From the NCBI RefSeq assembly GCF_033473495.1, contig NC_088941.1, positions 2,938,657-3,002,656 on the forward strand: 64,000 nucleotides of DNA. The letters are read 5' to 3'. Positions 43,650 through 55,500 of this stretch are shown here, piece by piece. Numbering within the stretch: position 1 is the first letter of the stretch; the number at the start of each line of letters is the position of its first letter. The position numbers and the translations under genes are program-made. The stretch comes from Cercospora beticola. Taxonomy: Eukaryota; Ascomycota; Dothideomycetes; Mycosphaerellales; Mycosphaerellaceae. The notes under the pieces are model-generated. The model was not told the origin of the DNA and ran no database searches. It was given only the letters and a program-made list of their open reading frames with translations.

Positions 43650-46260
43650 ACTAACGATAATACGATTAATCTTACTAAAGATAATAATAAAGTAGTTAAG
43701 TAGAGATCTTAGTAAGTTATAGTCTCTAAGGCCGAGGAAAATAAAGAAGTCTACCTTAGGATATTAGATACTAATTATAATATTTTCCGCGTTCCTAGCG
43801 TATCTAAACTAGTAATAAATAGCGTCCCGAAAAGTAGCTAGCTACTAATCCGAGTTATATACTAGAAGGAGAGCGGCTCCGGAAATATTATTAATCTATA
43901 TAACTATACGAATATAAAATTAACTACCTACTTTATTACGTTTATAATAAAAGTAGTACGCTTACTCTATAGTCCTATTAGTAAAATACGAGGATATTTT
44001 AGGTAGATTATATACCTTATAGAGAGCTAGAAGATAGTCTAGTACGTTTTCTATAGTACTATAGATATTATTATTTAAGCCGAGATATATACTTAGCGTA
44101 GTAATATATATATTATAGTCTAAGTATAACGAAGTCTCGGTTATAGTAAGTTCTTTATTAAGCTTATAGTTAGCTAGCTTCGTTACGTTAGCTAAGTATA
44201 AGAGATCGTATATAGTATTCGAAATATTCTTATTATCGATAAGAGTATAAAGCTACTTCTAAGCTAAGTAGAAACGGTACTCTAAGTTGTCGTCTATAAA
44301 GTCTAAGATCTTCTTTATAAGATCGAGTAGAGTAGTTATATAGATAACTTCCTTTATAAGAATAGTATAAGCGCTTTCGACTCTAAGAATATACTTCTTA
44401 GCTAACCTCTTCTAAGGCTTAGATTATTTATAGAAGATATCCTAAACTAGTAGTACGCTCGGTATTCTAGGAAGTTTAGAGCTATATATACGCTTATATA
44501 GCTTCGTAATCTAATTAATAGCTTCCTTATAATCTATATTACTCTTTCTCTTCTCGATACTATTAGCTTTACTCTAGTTATACTTACTTAAAGTATCTAT
44601 ACTAGAAGTAACTCTATCCTAGGCAAAGTAGTACTTATATCTAAATACTCTAATCTAGGTAGCGAAGTAGTCCTAGAGGTCGGTAATAACTATAGAAAGA
44701 TATCTTAGTTTAATTTCTAAAGTACTTATAATATTTAGGTAAAAGAACTCGTTATAGAAGTTTCTAGCTACTATATTATATACGATATTAAAAACCTTAA
44801 AGCTAACGTCTCTAAGGATCTTTTACTATTAATTAGGATCTATATACTTACCTCCGAGCTCTTATAGCTTATCTATAGTCTTTCTAAGTAGTTTTATAAT
44901 CTTATTTTATAGTTTAGGAAAGTCGCGCTTATATTACTCGACTTTTAATCTAGATACTCGATTACGAAAAGTAGCGATCTCTTTTCTATTAGAAGAAATA
45001 CCCTTCTAGCGACTAGAGCTAGTAAAAATCTATTCTTAATAGTAGTATAGCTTAAAGTCTTCCTTACTACTAGTAATAAGCTAGTTTATAACTATATACT
45101 AGCCGAGCTAAAGTAAAATATCTTTATTTATAAAGAGGTCGAGATATAATTACTTTTACTTCGAACTCGATATTAGTCTATCTAGCTTTATAATAATTCT
45201 AAGAGTATAAGCTTCTATTAGATTATACTAGTAGTAGATTATTAAGATTTTATATATAGCTAGATCGATAGTAGTAGGTATTACTACGAGAATAATCGCG
45301 CGATTATTAGTAAGGACCTCGATATATAGATCTCTAATAAACTTAAAGTTATTTTTAGTATAAATATCTATAGTCGTATAGATTAGGCCTAGCAAATCGA
45401 GTAGTAAGAAATAACTATATATCGGGCTTATAATCTTAACGTATAGTCTATATACCGAAAAAGCGTTATAGCTATCGCCTAATTTCTTTAAGCCTATCTA
45501 TAAAGTTACCTTATCGATTAGTTACTAGAAGTCTTTAAAATCTATAAGCTCCTTATCGAACTTTATAAGCTTCTTATATTCTACTAGAGTACTTTTTAGG
45601 CTAGGTATAATTTTAACTATAACCGATTTAAAATCTATATTACGTAAAGTAATCTAAGTAGCGAATCGTATATAAATACTTTTAGCTTATAGAAATAGAA
45701 CTTAGGTTAGTCTAGTAAGTAGTAAACTCTTACTAGCTAACTAATTACTATATACGATAATCTTCGGTAGCTTTAGTAGATTCCTTAAGCTATAGATCTA
45801 AAGCTCGTTTACGACTTTAAAGCTTTTATATATATCTTTACTTTAAAGTCTATCTAGAAAGATAGTATCGATTACTATAGCTAATTCGTTATTAGTCTCT
45901 TCTTTATAAGCGCTACGCGTCTTACTATATACTATTTAAGCGAGGCCGGATAACGTTATATATACTACTAGATTATATATTACTATATTAGTAGATAAGA
46001 GGCTAAAGAAGAGTCGCTTTAGAGTCGAGATAAACTATAATTAATAGGTTATTAAAGAAATTCGAGTAGATATAGGTAGTAGAAGCTATTTTATATACTA
46101 GGTAGTTAGCTACGATAAAGTAAGTAAACTATTATTAAGTAAAGCTTTTAGCTTTACTAGCCTACTACGCTTCTTATATAATAGACGATAGTTTATATTA
46201 TATAGCCTCTTCTTTCTATACTTCTTACCTATTTTACTACTATCTCTTATATTCTCTAGT
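43650..46260 (-). pseudogene. RIP-degraded protein gene, identity unknown
   Basis: The minus strand keeps one long frame in which nearly all interruptions are TAG or TAA at sites where a Gln or Trp codon would be expected before RIP. For example, plus 44281-44470 read on the minus strand gives P-R-I-P-S-V-L-L-V-stop-D-I-F-Y-K-stop-S-K-P-stop-K-R-L-A-K-K-Y, then E-V-I-Y-I-T-T-L-L-D-L-I-K-K-I-L-D-F-I-D-D. No RT, integrase or transposase motif was recognised, so it may be a subtelomeric host-type gene or an unrecognised transposon ORF. It is bounded on both sides by copies of the 30 bp palindrome. The start and end are approximate. Confidence 0.55.
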
Positions 46261-46304
46261 AATCGGTAAGCTATTTACTCGAAGCGTATTTATATAGTTA
46301 AACG

Positions 46305-46334
46305 ACTAGAAACTCTAACGATAGAGTTTATAGT
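46305..46334. repeat. 30 bp palindrome, copy 2
   Basis: Arms ACTAGAAACTCTA and TAGAGTTTATAGT, loop ACGA, one mismatched pair. Part of it is included in the 38 nt tandem duplication that follows, so an additional half-copy lies at 46351-46388. It is about 70 bp left of the Copia LTR and 5' of the minus-strand relic ORF. Confidence 0.85.
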
Positions 46335-46388
46335 CTTACTATAGCTAAATCTCTAACGATAGAGTTTATAGTCTTACTATAGCTAAAT
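46313..46388. repeat. 38 nt unit tandem duplication
   Basis: A 38 nt unit starting ctctaacgatagagtttat is present twice in direct succession without mismatch. It begins inside the left arm of the palindrome, so the palindrome's right half is duplicated. Identity of the copies shows that the duplication came after most RIP or escaped it. Confidence 0.9.
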
Positions 46389-46406
46389 CTATCTATCTAA
46401 AGTATA

Positions 46407-46636
46407 TATCGAATTATATTCTTATAGGTACTCGTCGGATAGGTATAACGTAGTAGAAGTAGAAATAATAAGTAGGAACTAACCGAGTTAATTATATTAG
46501 TTAGTTATAGGTTATATCTTACTCCTAAGATAGGTATTAGCTAGGTTATATAACCTAGTATTATATAACCTATATTACCTAATTCTAATTCCTAAAGTAT
46601 TTCTTAGAATATCTAACTAGACTATACTTTCTAATA
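46407..46636 (-). repeat. Copia 3' LTR (left copy)
   Basis: 230 bp starting tatcgaatta and ending ctttctaata. The ends TA...TA are what RIP would leave of the usual TG...CA. It differs from the right LTR by nine transitions. Confidence 0.93.
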
Positions 46637-49600
46637 CTTCTACTTAGGCTAGATAGTCTTCTACTTATATTCCTATATTTAAATCTATCTCTAAATTATA
46701 ATAAATTATTAGGTACTATAGTTATATAGTTAGAGCTATATACCTAATCTATCTTAGTTTAACTCCTTAGCCTAGTATCGATAAAGCTTTCTTCTAGTAT
46801 ATACTATAAGGGAGATAGCTTCGTTTTTACTTCTCTACTAGACTTTTCCTTTTAGACTATATATAGATTCCTAGATCCTAATTACTTATTAAGTATAGTA
46901 AGCTACTTCTCCTATAGTATAACTCCTAGGCTTAATATAACTTAATTAAGGATATTATATATCTCTTAATTAAGTGTCCTCTTTTATTAATTCTAGGTCT
47001 AGAGTTTAATCTATAGTTAGAGCTAGAATCTTTTACTCTTTTCTATATAAGCTAGAGTTATCTTATAAACTCCTAAAACTATAGCCTATTCTTTAGTTTA
47101 GTTAGGCTATTAGTAACTATCTCTTTTATTAGAATATATTCTACTATAACCTTCCTCTACTACTAGAGATATCTAATATAGTTATATATAATATTAATAT
47201 ATTTAGATCTCTTATAGGTATATATATCCTTAATAAGAGTTAAAGCTACCTAATTATCTCCTATAATTTATACTAGCCTTAGTTCTCTTACTATATTAGA
47301 ATATACTTTTATAGTTAGTTAGAATAGATATTCTTCTACTAACTCTATATAGTCTATCTCTCTTAAGAGTACTACTAGGAACTAAGATTACTTTATATAT
47401 ATATTTATAGCTATATACTTAGCTTCTATTATTAATATTATAATAGACTTTTACTTCCTACTTATCTAAGAAACTAGAGCTCTATAAAGGAAGAAGATAC
47501 TTCTAAGGATTAAGACTCTATCTACTTTATCTATTATATAGTTAGAGTCTAAATATCCTATTAGGCTTCCTCTATTTCTTCTAAATATTAGTCCTAAGTC
47601 TTAGGATAACCTTAGGTATCTTACTAGTTTCTTTAGAGCTTATATATACCTCTTAGTTAGATCTAAGATATATAAGCTTAACCTTCTAAGAGAGAAAGTA
47701 ATATCTAGTCTTATTATAACTATAGGCTTTATCTAGGTACTAGTTTAGCTTTAGTACTCTATTTTATTCCCTCTCTTATTATATAAGCCTATTAGTTTTA
47801 GGCTATTATAACTATCTATTAGTAAGAGAGTTAGGTTAGCTATCTTCTTAGTTATTTCTAGCTTTATAAGGTTCTTCTAGATAAAGTATTCTTAATTAAG
47901 CTTTAGAGTTCTAGCTTATCTATCTCTTATTAACCTTATCCTAAGGATTTTCTCTAGTTCTCTAAGATCTTTAATCTTAAATACCTTATCTAGCTATTTC
48001 TTAAACTAAAGTATATCTTCTAGCTTTAGTACTATAATTAGAATATTATCTATATAGATTAGAATTAGAATATTCCTTTCCTAGTAGATAAGAAGATATA
48101 GGTCTACTTCTAATTATATAAATCTAATCTATTTTAACTTTAAGATATAGAGTTTATTCTAGTCTCTTACTACTTACTTTAGTCTATATAAGCTTCTTAG
48201 GATTTATAGAACTATATTAGGTAGAATCTTAACTTCTAGTAGTAGAATTATAAAGATTTCCTTTTAAAGTTTGCTCTTAGTAAATATATTATTTATATCT
48301 ACTTAGTAGAGTTCTAGATCTTTCTTATAAACTATAGCTATAAATACTCTTAAGGTATTATACCTAACTATTAGTATAAAGGTCTCCTAGAAATTAACTC
48401 TAAACTTCTAAAAGAAACCTCTTATAACTAGTTTTACCTTAAACTTCTTAATAGCTCTACTAATTAATCTCTTTATATTAAATACCTACTTAGATATAAT
48501 AAGGTTTACTCCTTTAGGTAGAATAACCTTTATCTAGGTATTATTACTTCTTAATATAGTTAGTTTCTTTTAGACTATATTCTCCTATATATATCTCTAT
48601 TTAGAATCCTAAATTACCTCTTTATAGGACTTTAGAATAGGTACTTCTTATCTCTATATAGAGACTTAAGGAGCAATTACTATAAATATAGACTTCTAGA
48701 CTTCTAATAGAGCTTTTTAAATCTACTCCTATTCTTAGCCTTAGACTTAGCTTAGGAATATCTTATAATACTTAGTACTAGGCTCCTCCTTCTATCTATA
48801 TTCTCTCTATTTCTTCTAAAGTACTTATCTTATTACTATACTATAAGCTTTTAGCTTTAGGCCTAGTCCTTTATCTAAGATAGATCTTCTTCTCTTTTAG
48901 CTATAAGTTTAGTTTTAGTTCCTCTCCTAATCTCTATTTCCTTATAGGTCCTACTATATAATATTTAATCCTTTTACTTTAGAATATAGTCTTCTACTAG
49001 TACTAGGACTAGCTTATCTATTAATTTCCTAGCTTAGCTTAGGTAGTTTAGTAGTTCTACTTTTCTTCTACTAGAGTTATAGTTCTCTAGAGTTTTCTTC
49101 TTCTAGATCCTCTATCCTCTAGTACTTCTTCTTATTCTTTAGTAGAAGTAGTAACTATATAAAGAGTATTTAGCTAGGACCTATAGGTTTAGTTACTATA
49201 GCTATAGGTATAGTAGCTATAGAAGGTATAACTACTATTAGCTTCTTTAGAGGTCTACTAACTAGGTTTCTAATAGGTATACTACTTACTTAATTAAGCT
49301 TAGGAATATTTAGCTCTATATCTCTTCCTTTCTTATACTTAAACTAAGTAGTAGTATTATAGGCTTTAATAGCTCTTATATTAGGCTTCTAGAAGAGCTA
49401 TATTTTAGTAGTATTAGGAATATACCTAATAAATATAGTATCTTTACTTCTATTTATTAGTTTATCTAATCTTATCTCTACTAGCTAGAACTTAGGATCT
49501 ATATAGACTACTACTTTATAACTCTAAACTCTAAAGTATAATACTAAGAGTTAAATACCTAAAAAGACTTCCTTAGGTAATACTTTAAATCTATTAATTT

Positions 49601-52300
49601 CTAGGCTATTAGGAAGGGAATTTCTAATAACTATATAAGCTACTAAGGCTTCTAGCTAGAATTTAATAGGTATATAGGTATCTTCTAGTATTACTCTTAT
49701 ATAGTCTTTAGAGGTTTAGATTAACCTCTTAACTACTCTATTCTAGATAGAGTTATATACTTTAGTTATATAGAAGGAAATTCTATAGTCCTTCTCCTAC
49801 TACTTTAGTATAGTAAGAAGCTCTCTTACTCTATTACTCCTTATAATCTAGAGGAGATTTCCCGATTATAGCTTAGCTTTTACCTTCTAGTCTCTAAGGA
49901 TACTTAGTATATCTTCTCTAGACTTTATTAGAAAAGTCTATTTCTTTCTTAAGAAGTTATTAATAATTTTAAGCTACTATTTATATCCTAATCTTAAGAT
50001 AGATAAAGGACTATAGATATTAATAGAAACTAGAGATAACTTTTAGAGTTTTCTCTTAGTTTCTTTCTCTCTATATTTCTTTATTTTTACTAAGGAATAT
50101 ACTCTATAAGGTTAGTATTTCTTTAGAATAGAAATCTAAGCCTTTAAGTTAGATACCTTATATAGGTTTCTAAGAAAACTCTTTCTAAAATATATAAGTC
50201 TTCTATACTAAAGCTCCTACTATTCTTAGGTCTTTTTCTAGGCTTTAAAGGTATAGGCTTTATTCTCTTATTTTTAATTAAAGTATAATATTATAAGCTC
50301 CTATAATATATTATTAATCTTCTTAATAAATAGTACTCCTTCTAATAGTTTTATCTAGATAACTAGTTTCCTAGATAATAAAATAAGTATAAATTTTAGT
50401 AGTTAAATACTATACTACTAGCTAAATTAGCTCTAAGAAATAAGATTTACCTCTAGACTAGATATAAAGAGAATATTCTTAAGAATAATCTATTTTCCTT
50501 TTTTCCTACCTATTACTATATTTCCTATATATATAGCTATTAGATAGCTATTTCTAACCTTAATCTACTTTTTCCTTTAAAGAGATTTTAGTTCCCTAAA
50601 AAGTAACTCTTAGTTAGTTATATATAATAAAGCGTAGAAGTTAAGTAGCTATCTTAATAGTATATACTTACTTTTTACTTCTATAGTTAAGTATATAACT
50701 TTATTAATATTATTATCCTCTAATAGAGATTAAGATACTTTAGATACTATAGAAGGCTCTATATCTTCTTAGGTAGTATATACTTTCTTAGAAAACTTCC
50801 TTAAAGTTTATTTCTTCTTAAGAGATTAGACTTTTAAGTTAAGTTTCTTTACTATTTCTTTTAATACTTCTCTATCTAGTAAAGATCTCCTTCTAAATAT
50901 ATTCTCTCTAGATAGTATTCTTCTCTTCTCTACTCTACTAGCCTATTTTAAGTTAATAGTTCTCTTAGCTTTATTAAGATATAGATACTTAGTAATACCT
51001 CTAAAATACTTCTTCTTATAGAGGTAGTATTTTAGCTTTATACTTTAGATCTCTCTTCTTTTAGTAAATATTACTATTTCTTATAACTAGTATCTATACT
51101 ATATTAACTCCTCTACTTTAAGAAGTTAGAGAATTTCTTTAGAGTCTAAGTCCTTTTAAGCTTAAATAGTCTACCTTATACTTTTATACTTAGCTAGGAG
51201 TATAAAGAGTAGATACTTAATCCTTATATTAGAGGTTTTATAGTATAACTCCCTCTAGTTAATCTCTATAATCCTTCTTCTAAGATTACTAAAGTAGACC
51301 TATAATTTCCTAATTATATTCTCTAGTTCTATCTTAAAGGTTATAAATTCTTAGATAATAGCTATTATATATATCTATTAGACTTTACTATATTTCCTAT
51401 ATAGCTTTATCTAGATATTATATACTTTTATCTTATCTATTATCTTATTTTAGTTATCTATATAAAGACTTTCTATTAGAATATAGATTACTTTTATATT
51501 ATCCTTCTACTATTTTAGGCTAAACTCTAAAAATATAGTACCTTTCCTTTTACTTAATAAAGCCTTAGATACTTTAGATTTAGCTAGAGTAGGTACTAAT
51601 AATCCCTTTAAGTCTAAGATTATTTAGAAGATTTCTTTTTCTCTAAGTATATTCTTCTATAGCTTAAACTATAGTCTCTAGTTCTCTCTTATTAGGATTA
51701 GTATTCTTCTTCTATCTAATTTACTTATTAAATCTATTTCTATAAAATTAAATAAATAAATCTAAACTCTAGAAATATAAGCTCTTTTAATCTAATTAGT
51801 AGCTTCTAGATTTCTACTTTCTCTAGTTACTAAAACTCTTCTCTCTTAGCTAAGGTATCTAAGGACTCTTTTCTCTTAGAGGAGTTAGTTAGGTTCTTAG
51901 GTAGAGAACCTCTAAAAGATCTACTTTCTTAGAAGGATACTACTAGCTAGTTCTAAGGTATTAGTAGTACTTAGTACTTAGGCCTAGTCTTATCTACTTA
52001 GATACTATAGTCTAAGGCTAATCCTTTTCTTTTTATACTCCTTTAGTATACTTCTCTTTTAAAGTAGAGTATATCTTACTAAGCTTTTCTCTATTTTACC
52101 TACTCTTTAGGAACTTCTAGTTTATAGCTAGGATCTTCTAAAGCTTCTAGGTAGTATAGATAGGATATACCTCTAGTCTCTCTTATACTCTTTTCCTACT
52201 TCTCTATCTAATTAATACTATAGGTTCTATAAGAGGTAATACGTATTACTTTAAGAATAAGAAGGCTAACTCTTACTACTTAGAGCCTCTCTATAAATCT

Positions 52301-52312
52301 AGGCTTATAACC
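52301..52312 (-). other. Copia primer binding site, half-tRNA-iMet type
   Basis: On the minus strand the 12 bases adjoining the 5' LTR read GGTTATAAGCCT. One RIP-type change (TGA to TAA) separates this from GGTTATGAGCC, the complement of the anticodon stem-loop of initiator tRNA-Met (GGCTCATAACC). Priming by a cleaved half-tRNA is established for Drosophila copia and relatives. Confidence 0.8.
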
Positions 52313-52542
52313 TATCGAATTATATTCTTATAAGTACTTATCGGATAGGTATAATATAGTAGAAGTAGAGATAATAAGTAGGAACTAACCGAGTTAATTA
52401 TATTAGTTAGTTATAGATTATATCTTACTTCTAAGATAGGTATTAGCTAGGTTATATAACCTAGTATTATATAACCTATATTACCTAATTCTAATTCCTA
52501 AAGTATCTCTTAGAATATCTAACTAGACTATACTTTCTAATA
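52313..52542 (-). repeat. Copia 5' LTR (right copy)
   Basis: 230 bp with the same termini as the left copy. Followed by the target duplication gtata at 52543-52547. Confidence 0.93.
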
Positions 52543-52599
52543 GTATAGATAGTTATATTACCTAGATATAATACCTATTCGTCGATATTCTCTATATTT

Positions 52600-55500
52600 A
52601 GGTCTACTACTCTTAGACTATAGTTATAGTATATATCTCTAGCCTCTAAGGCTCTTTATATAGTTATAAGTACCTTATATATCGTAGCGCTACTATATTA
52701 AATAGCTCTAGTTACTACTTTACTTTCTATATTATCTTAGTCGCTCTTATTAATACTAGGTATCTACTCTTATATTACTATATAGCGCCTCTTTATATTA
52801 CCTCTCTTTTATACTTTAGTTTATATAGTAGGTAATTAGGTCGTAGGTACGATCTACGTAGCCTATAATACTTTTAATTCTAGCCGATTCTCTTCTAGGT
52901 CTAGAAAGAATACTTCTACTATTTAGTAGCCTTCTATACTCTTAGTCCTTATATTTAGCGAAGCGATATCTAAATTAATAATATATTTTAACTTTAGTAC
53001 TCTACTACGATTCTATTATCGCTAAACTAGATCTAGTTTTTAGAACCGAGCGCGTATCTAACTAGCTTCTATCTCTTCGAGTATATACTCTTACTTATAA
53101 TTTACTACGATCTAGAATAGTAGTCGCTTTAGTACTATAGCTAGCGAGTTATACTTTAGTCTATTCTCTAGTCGAAGTTTATCGAACTAGTTCTCTTTCT
53201 ATACTTTCTCGATAATCTATAGGCTACTTTTTTATATAGTATCTATAGATTTACCTATCCTAATATTAACTTATATAATTATATTCTAGTCTATATTCTC
53301 TAGCTATACTTTACTTATATATATCTCTAGATTCTTATATATTTTCTAAATCTAGTATATCTCTACGTACTACTATAGAAGCGCTATCTATAGACCTACG
53401 TTTTCGCTATAGTTAGCGAGTAATTCGAGTACTTCCTAAACGATATCTACTAGTATCTAGCCTCGTTATAAGTTCTAAATATATTCTAATATAGATAGTT
53501 TCTTAGTATCGAAGTATAGCTAGGAGAGTTAGTAGTTTACCTCGTTATTAAATATAATATCTAGCCGACTTAGGATATTATAGCTAGTTATAGTATTAAA
53601 TCGCTCTACTTATAAGTATATCGTATTCTAGTCTATATTAGTCTATAGGTATACTATTACTCTCGATAGGTATTCTCGATAATATAAGTATAATATACTA
53701 GTAAAGTAGAACGTATTACGCTCGGAGACTTATATTAGGTATCGGGCTATAATTAGTTAGCGTATCGACGTATTATCCTAGCGTTTATAGTATAATATTC
53801 CTTTCTAAGAGGCGGATATTATCCTATTACTATAACGCGACTCGGACCTACTCTATTATTATTTCGATATAACGTATATATAGATAACTCGGTTAAGCTA
53901 TTTAATCGAATCTTCGAGTAGTATATATATAATACTATTCTTATCTATCGGGAATATATCTATACTATATTTTCTATAATAGTTCCGATATATCTTCGTA
54001 AGAACTACTCGAGTATCGTAGCGTCTAAGCGAAAGACTCTTAGCGAAATAGTAAATATAATACTCTAGTTAGCTCGGTAGGTCGAGGATATTAATTAGTC
54101 TACTCTAATAGCCGAACTAATACTTACGATTCGAGTTATAACTAGCTTCGCTTATTCGGTAGTTAATAAATAGAGTCGAGAATATAGCTATCTTAGTAGT
54201 ATCTAGAAGACGTTAGACGTCTATTTATATACCTATTATTAGTAGAAGAGTATATAGAGTAGAAGTAGTACGAAGTAGATATAGGAAAAGTACGCTTCTA
54301 GAAAGCCTTATCGGTATAGTATATAGTATTAAGAATAGTTTAGAGTAGCGCTCTAGAAGAGGTATATCGAAGTTAGTCGTAGAAGTTATATATCTATACT
54401 TCGAGTAACTACTTCTACTTTAGTTATAGTATTTATAGAGGTAGAGATTAGATCGCTTAAAGCTATAGATAAACTCGTCGATATAGGTAATACTATCGTC
54501 GGTTCGGATAGTAATTATATATCGTTATCGGTACTATAGGCGCGTCGGTTAACGATTAATATCTATCTCGCCTAGCTATCGAAGGCCGATATCTTTTCTA
54601 CTATAGTACTCTCTTCTAAAAGTAGTAATACTATCCTTAAGGCTCTCGTTATATATATACTCGACGTAGTAACTATAGCGTATAAGGTTACTATAATCTA
54701 GGAAGGTATTTTATAGCTATATATAATAGAGCTCGGTATATTCGGTAGTATTAAGTTCTAGCGCGTCCTCTTCTATTTAGAACTAAGCGATACTACTCGC
54801 TATAAATACTTCTATATACTCTAGTAACTAGTATATTATTATAGTCGAGGCCTACGAAGTTCTATTATATACCTCTATATAGTTATAAGTAGAAATAGAT
54901 AGCTTCGGCTATACTAGTAAAGTATAGAGTAGCTAGATATCTATAGAGGTAGGAAGAAAGTAATAAAAAAGAAGAAAGTCTAGAAATCTATAGAAGCGTA
55001 TACCGAGCGAACTCTAACGAATACTATAAACTAGAGCTAGCGTAGCTAGAACTAATATAAGACCTAGTACTAAGAGACTAGACTAGAATCTCTAGATAGT
55101 AAATTCTATTCTAGGCTTAGAAGCTAGAGTAGTAACCTAGTACTAAAATAAGCTAAAAAGAAGGAAGGAGTATACTATAATTAAAGCTTTAAAGTAAAGT
55201 AGAAAGAGTAGAGAGAAGTATAAGATAAAATAGCTAAAACTATAAGAAAAACGTTCTAGTCTAGGTAGAAGGTAGGATAATAAGCTAAATAAGAGGCCTA
55301 GAAACCTCTTAGAAAGTACTTTAGAAAGAAAGAAGAATATACTTCTATATACTAGTATATACCTCTAGTACTACTAGGTTAACTACTTATTCTAAGAGAT
55401 TAGGTACCCCGTCTATAGAGCCTATTTATAGGTCCTATAGTAGAATTAGGTAACAACTAGTAGAACTATAGAAATAGAAATATTTATCTAAGATCTAGCT

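Larger units (their letters stand above)
46407..52542 (-). mobile_element. complete Ty1/Copia LTR retrotransposon, RIP-degraded
   Basis: 6136 bp, with 230 bp LTRs at both ends and the 5 bp target duplication gtata (46402-46406 and 52543-52547). Transcription would run leftward: the primer binding site abuts the right LTR, and the minus-strand frame reads V-D-I-N-N-I-F-T-K-S near 48285 and Y-I-D-N (from Y-V-D-D) at 48045-48056. These are the conserved Copia reverse transcriptase motifs. No intact ORF survives. The two LTRs differ at nine positions, all transitions, as expected when divergence is driven by RIP rather than ordinary mutation. CpG is almost absent from the interior. The element lies just outside the copy 2 palindrome and next to the helicase relic. 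Confidence 0.93.

Noticed and set aside
43594..46334. Palindrome copies 1 and 2 as TIRs of a single DNA transposon
   Set aside because: I found no target duplication outside them, and further copies occur in tandem pairs and singly, which does not fit simple TIRs. Kept only as one hypothesis in the findings.
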